Shown here piece by piece: positions 20,559-30,041 of a stretch of DNA of 64,000 nt. The position numbers and the translations under genes were made by a program. Each line of letters starts with the position of its first letter. The first letter of the stretch is position 1. The notes below the pieces were generated by a model, which worked only from the letters and a program-made list of their open reading frames with translations, was not told where the DNA came from and searched no databases. The stretch is from Adiantum capillus-veneris (Eukaryota > Streptophyta > Polypodiopsida > Polypodiales > Pteridaceae): assembly GCA_014529385.2 (NCBI GenBank), contig CM043950.1:77078435-77142434 (forward strand). Reading direction: 5' to 3'.

Positions 20559-21116
20559 GTGATCCGCGTCATGCCTACACAAGTAATCCCACCAAACCAG
20601 GAACTAAAAGAGCCAGATTCTAGTCATGAGCAGAGAAAAAACCTCAAAGACCCAGCAATAGAACCAGGGATAGTATTGAATACCATGGATAACTCTTCCG
20701 AGGGATTTCACCAAGCTATACCTGAGGATTGTAAAGAGATAGATGGTTTTGATGAATTGTGGAAACAAGTCAGAGAGGCCAATGAAGCCGATGACATAAG
20801 AAGACGAGTAGACAAGACTGGTGATGAACGAGGAGTGTTTCTACCACCAATAGAAGAATTTGAGACTGGATCTCAAATGAATCTAGACGTGCGATCGTAT
20901 TGGGGAGACAAAGGATCTGTACAATCTATGGATAGTCAACCCCATTCGCTAAGAACACTACCATCCTATATGGGAGAGTACGAGACCAAGTCAGATGTGG
21001 TTTCAGTCCCATCAAAGAGACTGTCTCCCAACAAGGCCATCGATTCAAAGGGGCTAGTAGATATTCTATCTACCCCAGTCACCTATACAATAATGTTAGC
21101 GATTTGCTCAGAATAA
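20559..21116 (+). pseudogene. Spacer before protease (element G)
   Basis: Same frame as gag, 185 codons, acidic and unrecognised. Its stop at 21114 overlaps the start of the protease frame by 13 bp, and the protease is in the -1 frame relative to it. I see no clear slippery heptamer in the overlap, so this may be a programmed shift that has decayed or a simple indel. Confidence 0.55.
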
Positions 21117-21571
21117 GACCAAATATGTGGGCTAATGTGGGTAAATGTCTAGAGAAATTTGGTGTAAAAAACCCAATGACTCAAATCGAGGAAGGCATCA
21201 AAGAGCTTGAAATGCCTCAACTAAATACTAGGCTAGTGCCATTAAACAAGGTAGGCGAGTATTACGAGGGAGAAGATGGAAACACCACCCTTCCTATGGA
21301 ATTCAATGGTGTAAAAACCATGGCAATCCTTGACAGTGGAGCTGGTGTGGCCATTGCAACCACAGAGGTTTGGAAAAAATGGGGAAAACCTGCCTTGATA
21401 TCCACACGAATGACCCTGCAACTTGCAGACGGACACAAGGAAAAGCCCATAGGACTGCTAGAAAAAGTACTTGTTACTTCTTGTGGCATTGAATATGAAC
21501 ACACTTTTGTTATTGTTGACTTTGGCAAGAAGACCAACTATGACATCATTCTGGGAAGACCATTCATGTGA
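21104..21571 (+). CDS. Retroviral-type aspartic protease (element G)
   Basis: A 155-codon frame in which residues about 65-155 form a retropepsin-like fold: an MEFNGVKTMAILDSGAGVAI segment with the catalytic D-S-G-A, a hydrophobic middle (LQLADGHKEKPIGLLEKVLV) and a terminal YDIILGRPFM, the usual end of this domain. Its role is to cut the Gag polyprotein. The usual motif is D-[ST]-G-A, so the active site is intact. It was probably expressed as part of a Gag-Pro fusion rather than from its own Met. TGA at 21569 stops the frame, and no reverse transcriptase follows. Confidence 0.85.
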   Translation: MLRIRPNMWANVGKCLEKFGVKNPMTQIEEGIKELEMPQLNTRLVPLNKVGEYYEGEDGNTTLPMEFNGVKTMAILDSGAGVAIATTEVWKKWGKPALISTRMTLQLADGHKEKPIGLLEKVLVTSCGIEYEHTFVIVDFGKKTNYDIILGRPFM

Positions 21572-21574
21572 CAA

Positions 21575-22015
21575 TTGAAAATGGTCCAAGAGTGGGGTTA
21601 TGACCATATATACCTGAGACATATGGAAACCATAACAAAGATAAACTTGAGGGACCATAGCTATAGGGATGTGACGAGAACACCGGTTGAGGAGTTTGAT
21701 TCCGCCACAATAGCAGGATCAGAACTTCCAGCTTGGTTAGGTAAGCCTAAAGAACTGTGGATGTGTGGAGCTTCACAATGTGGTAGCTTGAAACGTGAGG
21801 AATGTATCCTAGAGCAGGTTATAGAGGATAAGGACTATATCCCAGAACCATTTCCTGAAGAAGAGTTAGAGCCTTTTGGATGGGAACACATTTTGGCTAC
21901 TCTGGACGTGTGCGCTGTGGAGGATGCTCCCACAACAAAGTTTTGTGATGAAAATGGCTATGATGTCGTTCCTTATTTTGCAGTGAGTGTAATCCAAGAA
22001 AACGAAGAGAACTAG
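21575..22015 (+). pseudogene. Post-protease region of element G
   Basis: Same frame as protease, 146 codons, acidic, with no recognisable domain. Elements with a full pol have reverse transcriptase soon after this point. Here the sequence instead runs into a basic repeat region. Confidence 0.5.
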
Positions 22016-22165
22016 ACATCAACAAGCTCTCGAAATAAGGAGCAAACAAAGAAATGTGGAGAATCAAAAGATGAAGAAGACGACAAGTTCTATGACTCTG
22101 TAGAACACTTCGAGCTTCAAGAAGATCAACGACCCGGGAATCAATGTCATCGCTACACGAATAAA

Positions 22166-23041
22166 GTGCATCAAAAGTGGATTCGGAAGTCCTCGATGAA
22201 GACACAACCACCACAAGCATCCTCATACATGGCTCCTAATAAGGAGGCAAAGACTCAGCTAGGAGGAATACGACTAGAGCAACGAGCTAACAATGCTCTA
22301 GAAAAGTCCTCCAAGAAACTACCACCCACGAGAAAACAGATAGTAACTTTCCACTACGAGCCAAAAAATCAAGGGAAAGTACAAGAAGTCAACCTTGCTA
22401 AGGATAGTAGCGATAGTGATGAATCTTACGACATCCCTTATCATCAACTCAGGCCATCACTATCACCAACCCCTTCAGCAACAACCATGACAGGTCAAAA
22501 GAACAAGACAACAAGTCAAAGCCAAAAAGCTCGACAAATCTGGATACCAAAATGCCAGATCGGCCAAAAACAGATATGGATCAAGAAGACAAAGATCTCT
22601 AATGACAAATCACAAGATCCAACACCAAAACAAAAACAAGGAAAGCGTGCACGACCGGGTAAGAATATCACAAAGTCGCAAGCTTTCACAACTCAGGTTT
22701 GGGCTCCAAAGAAGTTGATTCAAGCACAAAAAAGTCAGGAATTCATTTGGATTCCAAAACAACCACAGTATCAACATTCAAAGCCTAAATCTGGTCCCCA
22801 ACCAAGTGTACAAGGGCTGAAGCAAATACCACTGTCGACTCACACAACAAAAATGTGGATCCCAAAGAAGTCTCTTCAAACACAAACAAAGCACGGGCAA
22901 GTATGGGTTCCCAAACGAGAGCCAGCAACAAAACAACCAATAATCGCAAAGAAATGGGTCCCAAAGAAGAACAACAAAACTGCTGTCAGTGCATCGCCGC
23001 TTGAATTCTTACAATTCTTCCTACAATTACAGTACAGTTAG
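22166..23041 (+). CDS. WxPK-repeat protein region (element G)
   Basis: A 291-codon frame in the same phase as protease. It is strongly basic and Gln/Lys-rich. A five-residue motif, aromatic Trp then hydrophobic-Pro-Lys, occurs seven times about 18-30 residues apart: IWIPK, IWIKK, VWAPK, IWIPK, MWIPK, VWVPK and KWVPK. Single copies of such a motif occur near the nucleocapsid/protease boundary of some plant copia elements; a series is unusual. The composition suggests nucleic-acid binding, as in a displaced nucleocapsid, but this is not shown. No signal peptide or membrane segment is visible. Confidence 0.6.
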   Translation: MHQKWIRKSSMKTQPPQASSYMAPNKEAKTQLGGIRLEQRANNALEKSSKKLPPTRKQIVTFHYEPKNQGKVQEVNLAKDSSDSDESYDIPYHQLRPSLSPTPSATTMTGQKNKTTSQSQKARQIWIPKCQIGQKQIWIKKTKISNDKSQDPTPKQKQGKRARPGKNITKSQAFTTQVWAPKKLIQAQKSQEFIWIPKQPQYQHSKPKSGPQPSVQGLKQIPLSTHTTKMWIPKKSLQTQTKHGQVWVPKREPATKQPIIAKKWVPKKNNKTAVSASPLEFLQFFLQLQYS

Positions 23042-23302
23042 AAGAGAGCAAGTCGCTTCAATCAAGCAACGATAAAGGAGCTTCAAAGACCATTACATTG
23101 CTTAGAATAGGAAGCCTCGCCAATAAATGCCAATAAGCAAATTGCTTATACCCACATCTTGCACAACATAAATCTTTTCCATGCATTGACTGTGTATGCA
23201 TAATAGGGCTACATTACAAGGCCTGCATAGGCACAACTTTTAATTTCCCAATCACAACACATACCCTTTGTGATACCCTGTCGTAAAGGATAACTCCAAA
23301 TA

Positions 23303-23314
23303 GGAAGGGGGGAA
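23303..23314 (+). other. Internal copy of the polypurine tract (element G)
   Basis: GGAAGGGGGGAA, identical over 12 bases to the terminal tract at 25121-25132. It could be a central polypurine tract, or the old 3' end before the downstream 1.8 kb was acquired. Confidence 0.6.
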
Positions 23315-24593
23315 GCATTTTGAATGCGGACCTAACATTATGACTATTAGAGGGAAATGTTTTGTGAGATGCATTGAATATTTGCGTTTTATTGTGATAA
23401 TTTTTTGACGAAATTTAGAGTATATGCCCTCATAGTAGTGTTACAGAGGAGTATGGGGACAAAATCCATATATGAGCCCCTAGGGACATGTGTATAGTGT
23501 ACATAGCATTTAGATTTCTATTTGAATGATTTTTCTTTTGTTGAGTTGTTTTAAGATTTTCTTTGTTTATTATTAAGAAAAAATAAAAATTCCATAATCC
23601 ACAGGAAGAAAAGACTGACGAGAGGCCTGAGCACTACAAAGAGAAGAAGGTACAAGAAAATGATGAAACTTCAAGAAGTATGTCTCAGCAGCCACTACAA
23701 TAGCTGAAGAACTTGTCACAAAGAAGTGCCAACATGTAGTCGACAAGTCATACAAGTCAGAGTCGAGTAGCTAAACCACAAAATGAGTGAGATGTTAGTC
23801 CCAAAGCTTCAAGTAATATTCTCTGTATTCTAAGCGTATTAGCTATTCTAGGTACTGCTCAAGCTGGAAGAGTTGAGCATATTTACGTTGTGTCGCTCAT
23901 GCTGGTATAGGTGAGAAAAAGAGTCGAAGTCTAAGTACTTAAGTATGGTGAAGTGAAGGAGAAAGTCCAAAAGACACTCACGTACTGAGCACAGTGAGAT
24001 ACGAGTGGAGAATCTTCAACATCGACAACCCTTCTTGGAAAGGTGGAAGCTATTGAGACATCTTTTGATGTCACATGTGCTACATTTATTCCTCGAACGC
24101 CCATCATCTCCTTCTTTCATATTGCATGATTTTGATGACAAATTTCTCATATGCATATAGAGTGTCCCATAATTGGCACTTGCATGAGGCACTCTTTCCA
24201 TGTTTCACCCAAGCACTCACCTTTCATGAACATGTACTTCACGTTCAACTTCTCAACTCCAAGAAGAGCGTATACCAAAGGCATTTTTTTCCCACCGGGT
24301 TTTTTCCCTTTGGTCATCCAGGTTTTAGCACCAATTTCAGATCATAGCATATTTCTCCTCAATGGCGAGTCGAAGAATGGCCTACAATGACAAAGCTGCA
24401 GATAACACTCACAACATGATTGCACAGGAACAAAGAAGTCCCCAATGAAGAAGAGCAGACATAAAAGTAATCAGAGGATCTCAAAAGATAAATGGTTACG
24501 ATCATAGATGTCCGCTCTAATGGATCATAGTTCTTGTTGTGGTTCGAAAAATTTACAAGCAGTGCAACAGATGAAGCCAAAACAACATCAAAA

Positions 24594-24630
24594 TGTTGAC
24601 CGCTGGGTCAACAACACAACATAACTCAAG
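24594..24630 (+). repeat. 37-bp LTR-start stub inside element G
   Basis: Matches LTR positions 1-37 (TGTTGACCGCTGGGTCAACA and the next 17 bases), then leaves homology at CTCAAG. It is not preceded by a polypurine tract. Confidence 0.8.
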
Positions 24631-24680
24631 AACCAAGAAGTCCTCAATGACAAAGAGCAGACATAAGAGTAATCACAAGA

Positions 24681-25080
24681 CAAAATCCTTACAAAGTTGT
24701 CATTGGCTCACAAGATCAGAAAGCCAATCACTCAATTCTACAGATTGTAGAAGTTGTTTCTGAAAATCACAAATACTCCGAATTGACAGATTTGCTGGAG
24801 CAAATGATGGATGGAGCTTTCTCTATCCATGATGATAAGAGTCAAGTTAAACGACATTGGATTCTTTTTGAATTTAGATATGGCAGTAGACCTATAATGA
24901 CAGAAACAGATGCTGCAGCTCGGAGCGTGGATGTGAAAGACATAAAGTTCGTCATCAATTATAATTTTCCTAAATCATGTGAAGACTATGTACATCGAAT
25001 TGGACTAACAAGAAAAGCTACTGCAAAGGCTGTAGTCTATACTTTCTTTCCAACAACAAAAGGACAGCAAAGACCACATC
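24681..25080 (+). pseudogene. Captured DEAD-box RNA helicase fragment (RH20/RH30-like)
   Basis: One open frame runs from 24681 to 25161. It begins NPYKVVIGS, then KANHSILQIVEVVSE, passes IHDDKSQ, reaches TETDAAARSVDVKDIKFVIN (helicase motif V region, canonical TDVAARGLDV) and VHRIGLTRK (motif VI, canonical HRIGRTGR). This is the C-terminal RecA-like domain of a plant DDX5/RH20-type DEAD-box protein. About 33 residues between LLEQMMDG and AFSIHDDKS are missing without loss of frame, as if one exon had been skipped, and no introns are visible, which suggests capture from RNA. The motif V and VI changes argue against helicase activity. It lies directly before the polypurine tract of element G. 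Confidence 0.85.
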
Positions 25081-25120
25081 GCCATCGACAATCAGGTCAT
25101 GTCGGGGACGACATGAACGC

Positions 25121-25132
25121 GGAAGGGGGGAA
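25121..25132 (+). other. Polypurine tract of element G
   Basis: GGAAGGGGGGAA immediately before the 3' LTR start TGTTGATCGC. Confidence 0.88.
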
Positions 25133-26088
25133 TGTTGATCGCTGGGTCAACAACACAACATAACTCAAGTTTCGTAACAAAGTCGTATCTTTTGCGAGTT
25201 ATGAAATGCTGCGGATTATGGCTATAAATGTCATTTGTAATGAGTAGTTATTCTAGTTTCAGAAGCCGGGGTGCAATGGCACTTCCAAATTGTAAATACA
25301 AAGCCATTTGACCCTTTCAACCCCATTTTTTGTTAAACCTAAGGTAGCCTTAGTATATAAGGTATCTAGGTCATTTTGTAAAGAAGACTTTTATCATAAT
25401 CAAACTTGAGCGCTGTCGTCTACTATGTGTGAGAGAGAAAGAGAGTGAGTGTGAGCTTCATCCTCTCGCTACGCCCCGCTCGCTCAACACATTGGAGATC
25501 CGACTGCACCATTGTTGTAGGCTCGAGGAGAGCTACGCGACAACGCCAAGCATTCCACGCGAGACGAAGCGCACATGCCCACGCATCTACGAGCTATTTG
25601 TGGTCGTAAGTGTATCAAACGATGTCTATTTTCTATGTGCTAGTAGTCTATAGAATCGTGGCAACATAATCTACGCATAGGTACTCATAAATTTCAGTTT
25701 CGGGTACTTTCAAAATTCTGCTCTATCATCCTACGCATTTTCCGCAGACGGGTTTAGAGTCAGGGTTTTGAGTGTAGAAGCTTAGGGACAGGTGTATCCT
25801 AGTGAGGGGATGGTGTTCCTTAAGTTTCGTATGAATCTGGCATGATTAGGTGAGTTACCTTCCGTATGTGTGTATGTGGCTCGGTGGTGTAGTTGAGAGC
25901 AGTGAGGATCTGGATTGTGGTTTAGTTGGCCTTCCAGAGTGTTGTATGTGTAGGATGGTCTCAGCTTAACAAGCTAAAGATATTTCCTCTGTGTGCCTAT
26001 CGTGTCATCTGTGTCCTCGATTGACATTATGTTGATCTAGGTAGTGTTTGCATGCACTTCATGGGTGTGTGAGACTTCCCGTCCAACA
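25133..26088 (+). repeat. Element G 3' LTR
   Basis: 956 bp, the same length as the 5' LTR. Many of the differences are C/T or G/A changes, as expected from decay of methylated cytosines. The leading hairpin is reduced by TTGACC to TTGATC. Confidence 0.9.
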
Positions 26089-26997
26089 GGCATGAACCAT
26101 TAGTGAAGGATTGGTCCTATCTCGCTATGGCGGAGCGTGACCACCATAACCCTATCTAAAAACTATCTATAATCAATTATACCTAAAAGTATAAATCTTA
26201 GAGTGACCAACGTGTGCGCTTTTTTCCGCATGTTTCAGAAGCACAGCCGCTAAGCTTTGTCTCTTTTAAGATTTATGACTTAAAAAAAACAATTTCTAGC
26301 GTTGAAAAGTTACCCAACTCATCCGGTCCACCCGTCCATAGAATGATACCGTTGGGGTATCATTCTCCCACTTTCCACACCACACTCACCCTTCTTTTGT
26401 TATCTAATTACTACCACATTGTTTAAACATACATGTTCCTTTACTTTATTTATGATACTGGTTCGTTAAAATAGCCCTTCAAACAATATTACAAACAATA
26501 GTCAAACAAGAAGTCGTCCAATTTTAAACCAACAACCCTTGGATTAGGTTCACTCAAGAATCTCTACTGGCGCTATTATGTCCGATCGGTATATACATTA
26601 TTTATAAAAACCCTTGTCCTCATGAGCGTCCCATACCGCTCGAAAAATACTCGTTGTGCTAATCTGGACGTACTCCCGCCACAGCAACAACGGTGCCAAT
26701 CTGGACGTCATCCTCACCCCACGACAAAACAAAACTGTAGTATCCAGCTGGGCTAATCTGGGTGTACTCCCACCACAGCATCAGCGGTGCCATCCTAGGC
26801 GTCATCTTACGCATCGGCAACTGCCACATAATACCAGCGCTAATAAGTAGAGAGACTTGAGAGAGACCATACGGAAGGTTTTGGACAAAAAATCTTTCCT
26901 ATAGCAATCAGTTTAACCAGACATTCTTTCCTACTTGGTCAAACATATGCCGAGTTTCTTGGGGTTAAGCCCCGTGGTTTCGGTCTGTGTTTTCTTT

Positions 26998-27192
26998 TCA
27001 TAAGGTAAATATTATATTTCTATGGTCTCGCATATGCAATGATGCATAACTTAAAACTGCAAAACTAACCTGTACCATAGCTCCGATTGGTCCGATTGGT
27101 AGAGACATAACATGTTCCGCAGGAGTTCCACCGTTACTTGTACCAGCTTTATGATCATTAGCGCCTTGGGTTCGAGCACGCTTTGGAGCCAT
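26998..27192 (-). CDS. Short LTR-embedded frame with possible splice donor (element Y)
   Basis: On the minus strand an ATG at 27192 opens a frame beginning MAPKRARTQGANDHKAG and reaching IGPIGAMVQ, followed by CAG|GTTAG, a fair 5' splice site. The equivalent stretch in the other LTR (12522 down to 12330) is frame-shifted near its start. It could be a leader exon spliced to gag. Nothing identifies a domain. Confidence 0.25.
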   Translation of the reverse strand: MAPKRARTQGANDHKAGTSNGGTPAEHVMSLPIGPIGAMVQVSFAVLSYASLHMRDHRNIIFTL

Positions 27193-27644
27193 TTTTTTGT
27201 ACTACACTTATGTTATACACTTAGAACTTTAAATTGATCAATTTTCCTAGTAATCTCTTTGTTTCCAAAGAGAGTCTATAATTTGAACCCTCGTCAACTC
27301 GGATTCACACTTAGTGTTGTTGTTCCATATCTAATTTCTATACATCAAATATTTGCTAATCGTAATTAATCAAAAATTAAGTGTGTAAACTACGAGTGAA
27401 AGTTTAGGACTGCATTACTTTTATGCATGACATTTCTAATCCAATTCTAACTTCCATTTCTATACTTCAACAAAATAAATTTTTAGTATGATTCAAAATT
27501 CTACTTAGTCTAATTGACAATAAAATTGTTGAATGAGAATTTCATTATGTATAATAAGAATATGATAAGTTCTCTTATGTATTAACTTTCAATTAACTAT
27601 ACATAAGTTAATAGTGAAGATGCACTAACTAGAGAGAGTAGGTA

Positions 27645-28120
27645 TACTTAGAGAGATTAGAGGAAGAGAAAACATACACACACATCTTTTCTAAAGTTAA
27701 TTGAATCATACTATCCATTAGAAAGTTTAGAGTAAAAAAGAACACACACACATCCTTTTCTAAAGCTAATTGAGTCTCACCAATCTATTAGAGAGATAAG
27801 AGTAAAAGATAGCACACACACACACACATATACTTCTTAAAGCTAATTGAATCTTACTAATCTATTAGAAGATTAGAGTAAAAGATAGCACACTCACAAA
27901 CATAGCTAATTGAATTTTACTAATCTATTAGAGAGATTAGAGTAAGAGATAGCACACACACACACATAGTTAATTGAATCTTACTAATCTATTAGAGAGA
28001 TTAGAGTAAGAGATAGCACACACACACATATAGCTGATTGAATCTTACTAATCTATTAGAGAAATTAGAGTAAGAGATAGCACACATACACACATATCCT
28101 TTTTAAAACTAATTGAATAC
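27645..28120. repeat. About 65-bp tandem repeats, second LTR of element Y
   Basis: The same array as 12956-13440 with independent CA-run length changes. Confidence 0.85.
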
Positions 28121-28289
28121 TCAATTAATACACACCTTATTAGTCCACTAGAGTTTTTGCTCTCTTAGTGGTTTGTGGATGTCTTCTCTCTAAGAGAAGT
28201 AGCAGCACTTCGTGAGCACTATAGAGGCAATCACATATGACTAAAGTGTGAGCATGGATGCTCTATTTATAACAGAAAAGAAAACGTCC

Positions 28290-28420
28290 AATTTTTTTTT
28301 TCAAAAAAAAAAGAAAAATTTCCCCCAAAAAAAAAAATATTTTTTTTTCAAAAAAAAAATATTTTTTTTAAAAAAATCTTTTTCTTTAAAAAAGAAATAT
28401 TTTTTTTTTCAAAAATCATA
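28290..28420. repeat. Poly-T/poly-A low-complexity stretch
   Basis: Alternating runs of 8-11 T and A with short C runs. The two Y LTRs part at its left edge, so the stretch is a likely deletion breakpoint. Confidence 0.85.
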
Positions 28421-28937
28421 CCCACGTTTTTGGTACCCTTGTGGTACCCATCAGCTTGACCACTTTGTCATTATCATCAAAAGATATGGCCACACAGGCC
28501 CCCTCATTAAGATTAGTCAAGACTAGCCTCTCCTTTTCATGTGACAGTGTCTCCCACTTTGTCCCCTCCTATGTGAGTCCAGGTGAGTCCATGTGCCTTC
28601 ATTTGTCATCCCTATGTATTCTTTTGTCTTTATAATTATTTTATTTATTTCCTTAATAATAAGTTACTTTACATTTTTAAGTTAAACTTTACAGTCTTAT
28701 ATTAACTTTACAATAGTAAAAGAAAATTTTACAATCAGTAAATAAGTATTGCAATAAGTTAGTTAGTGATTCATATAGCTAAACATGTCAGAATTTTGTA
28801 GCGTAAATTTTAAATTCTAGGTTTTCTCATCCTACGATTCATAACTTGAATATCTTAAATAATGAGTGATGGTTAAAGAAAATTCAAGTGCGTAATAGAA
28901 CTTCTGTGAAATTCGAAAGTAGAGACCTTACAACTTC

Positions 28938-29443
28938 TTATATCAATCTTGAGCTTGCTTAATATTCTGTCGAGCAACTCAAAGCATGTCAAAATGGTCT
29001 TGGACAAAATCTTGGAGCAAATTTCAATATAGGTGAGTAGTCTTCCCAATTGGTTTGCTTCTTGCTAACGTATGCTCGTAGCATATCCTCTAGCACTTGA
29101 TTAACTCTTTTGGTTTGACCATCCATTTTTGGATGATCAGCCGTACTTAGATTAAGTTTAGTTTCCAACTTTTGGAACACAACTCTCTAGAAGTGATTAT
29201 CGAACTTTCGATCTCTGTCACTAATGATACTAGCTGGAAGACCATAGAGTGTATATATATGCTCTATAAATAGCCGTGCTAATTTCTAGTGTCTTAACCG
29301 TAGTCTTAGTGGGACTGAATCAACCCATCTTTGTGAGAGGATCTACAATTACCCAAATGGCATCATGGCCACGATTTGTAGTAGGTCCAACTACAAATCC
29401 ATAGAGATACTCTCCCACTTACCTTATGGAATCTCCTAAGGAT
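28938..29443 (-). pseudogene. Element W integrase fragment, copy 1
   Basis: Colinear with 57447-57952. On the minus strand it reads KLNLSTADHPKMDGQTKRVN and NQVLEDMLRAYV, the region between the second Asp and the catalytic Glu of Ty3/gypsy integrases. Further along, in other frames, are remains of the core around the first Asp (IVDPLTKM). In-frame stops occur after the first block. The CACTA element ends it at 29443. Confidence 0.82.
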
Positions 29444-29479
29444 CACTACAAGAGGTTGTGTGCTCTTGTGACGCTGTTA

Positions 29480-29690
29480 GCGACGGAAATACATTGGGTT
29501 TTTATAACCCCTGGCGTCGCTAAAACCGTCGCTACGAGCGTCGCTATAGGCGTCGCTATATGGGTCGCTATGAGCGTCGCTATATAGCGACGCATATAGC
29601 GACGTTTACACAGAAGACTATAGCGACGCTCATAGCGACGCTACAGAGCCATAAATAGCGACGCTTATAGCGACGCCCGAGAGAATATTT
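29480..29690. repeat. Left subterminal repeats of the CACTA element
   Basis: At least a dozen AGCGTCGCTAT-type boxes in both orientations within 210 bp, some forming inverted pairs (GCGTCGCTATATAGCGACGC near 29575). Confidence 0.9.
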
Positions 29691-30041
29691 TTTTGGTGGC
29701 AGGGCATTGAATGCCCTGCCACCCATCAACCATATTGTACTTGATTCACTTTTAAAAAAAAGTGCAAAGGTAGATAATAGACCCAAAATAGTCACCCACA
29801 AGACGCATTGTTTGCAAAATTGACAATTGTACACATCATAGGCAAAATGAATTGATTGGCAAATGTAATAATGACAATTGTACAACATCATAGGCATAAA
29901 GAATTGATTGGCAAAAGGAACTGCGGTGACAAATGTAATAATATACATGGTTCAAAAAGACGTATAAAATCCGTCTCATGATACATAAGCTATGAGAAAC
30001 CCTAAACTAATGCTATCTAGCTACGGCTAAACTGACGTCGT

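Larger units (their letters stand above)
23042..24680 (+). other. Frame-poor 3' region of element G
   Basis: No supportable coding frame. It holds a polypurine-tract copy (23303-23314), a 200-bp imperfect direct duplication (about 24432-24630 against 24632 onward) and a 37-bp stub of the LTR start (24594-24630). Bases 24283-24310 (CCACCGGGTTTTTTCCC) resemble 3'-region boxes of plant LTR elements. Confidence 0.6.
14755..26088 (+). mobile_element. Element G: gag-protease LTR retrotransposon with captured gene fragment
   Basis: 11,334 bp, flanked by perfect GGCAT duplications (14750-14754, 26089-26093), with two 956-bp LTRs that differ at about 35 positions by my reading (about 96% identity). 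The order is 5' LTR, tRNA-Asp-like PBS, 2.4-kb leader with palindrome repeats, gag, a zinc-knuckle-like region, aspartic protease, a WxPK-repeat region, 1.6 kb without frames, a DEAD-box helicase fragment, polypurine tract and 3' LTR. I find no reverse transcriptase, RNase H or integrase. It resembles gag-only (TR-GAG-like) non-autonomous elements. The PBS and gag suggest a Ty3/gypsy (Tat/Athila-like) origin, which is an inference. Confidence 0.85.
11311..28932 (-). mobile_element. Element Y: large-LTR retrotransposon, internally deleted and invaded by element G
   Basis: The ends are flanked by ACTTC (11306-11310 and 28933-28937), and the empty site is intact at 57426-57446. On the minus strand the 5' LTR is about 2.95 kb (28932 to 14644, interrupted by element G at 14755-26088). 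Then come a tRNA-Met PBS, a leader with one 150-codon frame, a gag fragment and a 2.3-kb partial 3' LTR (13618-11311). Everything from mid-gag through pol and into the first 640 bp or so of the 3' LTR is missing, so the copy cannot move by itself. Family assignment to Ty3/gypsy rests only on the gag piece and the LTR size. Confidence 0.8.
26094..28932 (-). repeat. Element Y 5' LTR, main portion
   Basis: Continues the LTR interrupted at 14754. On the minus strand it begins TGTAAGGTCTCTAC at 28932, next to the ACTTC duplication. It includes the 65-bp repeats (27645-28120), a poly-T/A stretch (28290-28420) and 500 bp (28430-28932) missing from the other LTR. Confidence 0.8.

Noticed and set aside
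24075-24390. Two overlapping plus frames of 79-90 codons in element G
   Set aside because: No homology, overlapping phases, and one is cut by a T-run; treated as chance.
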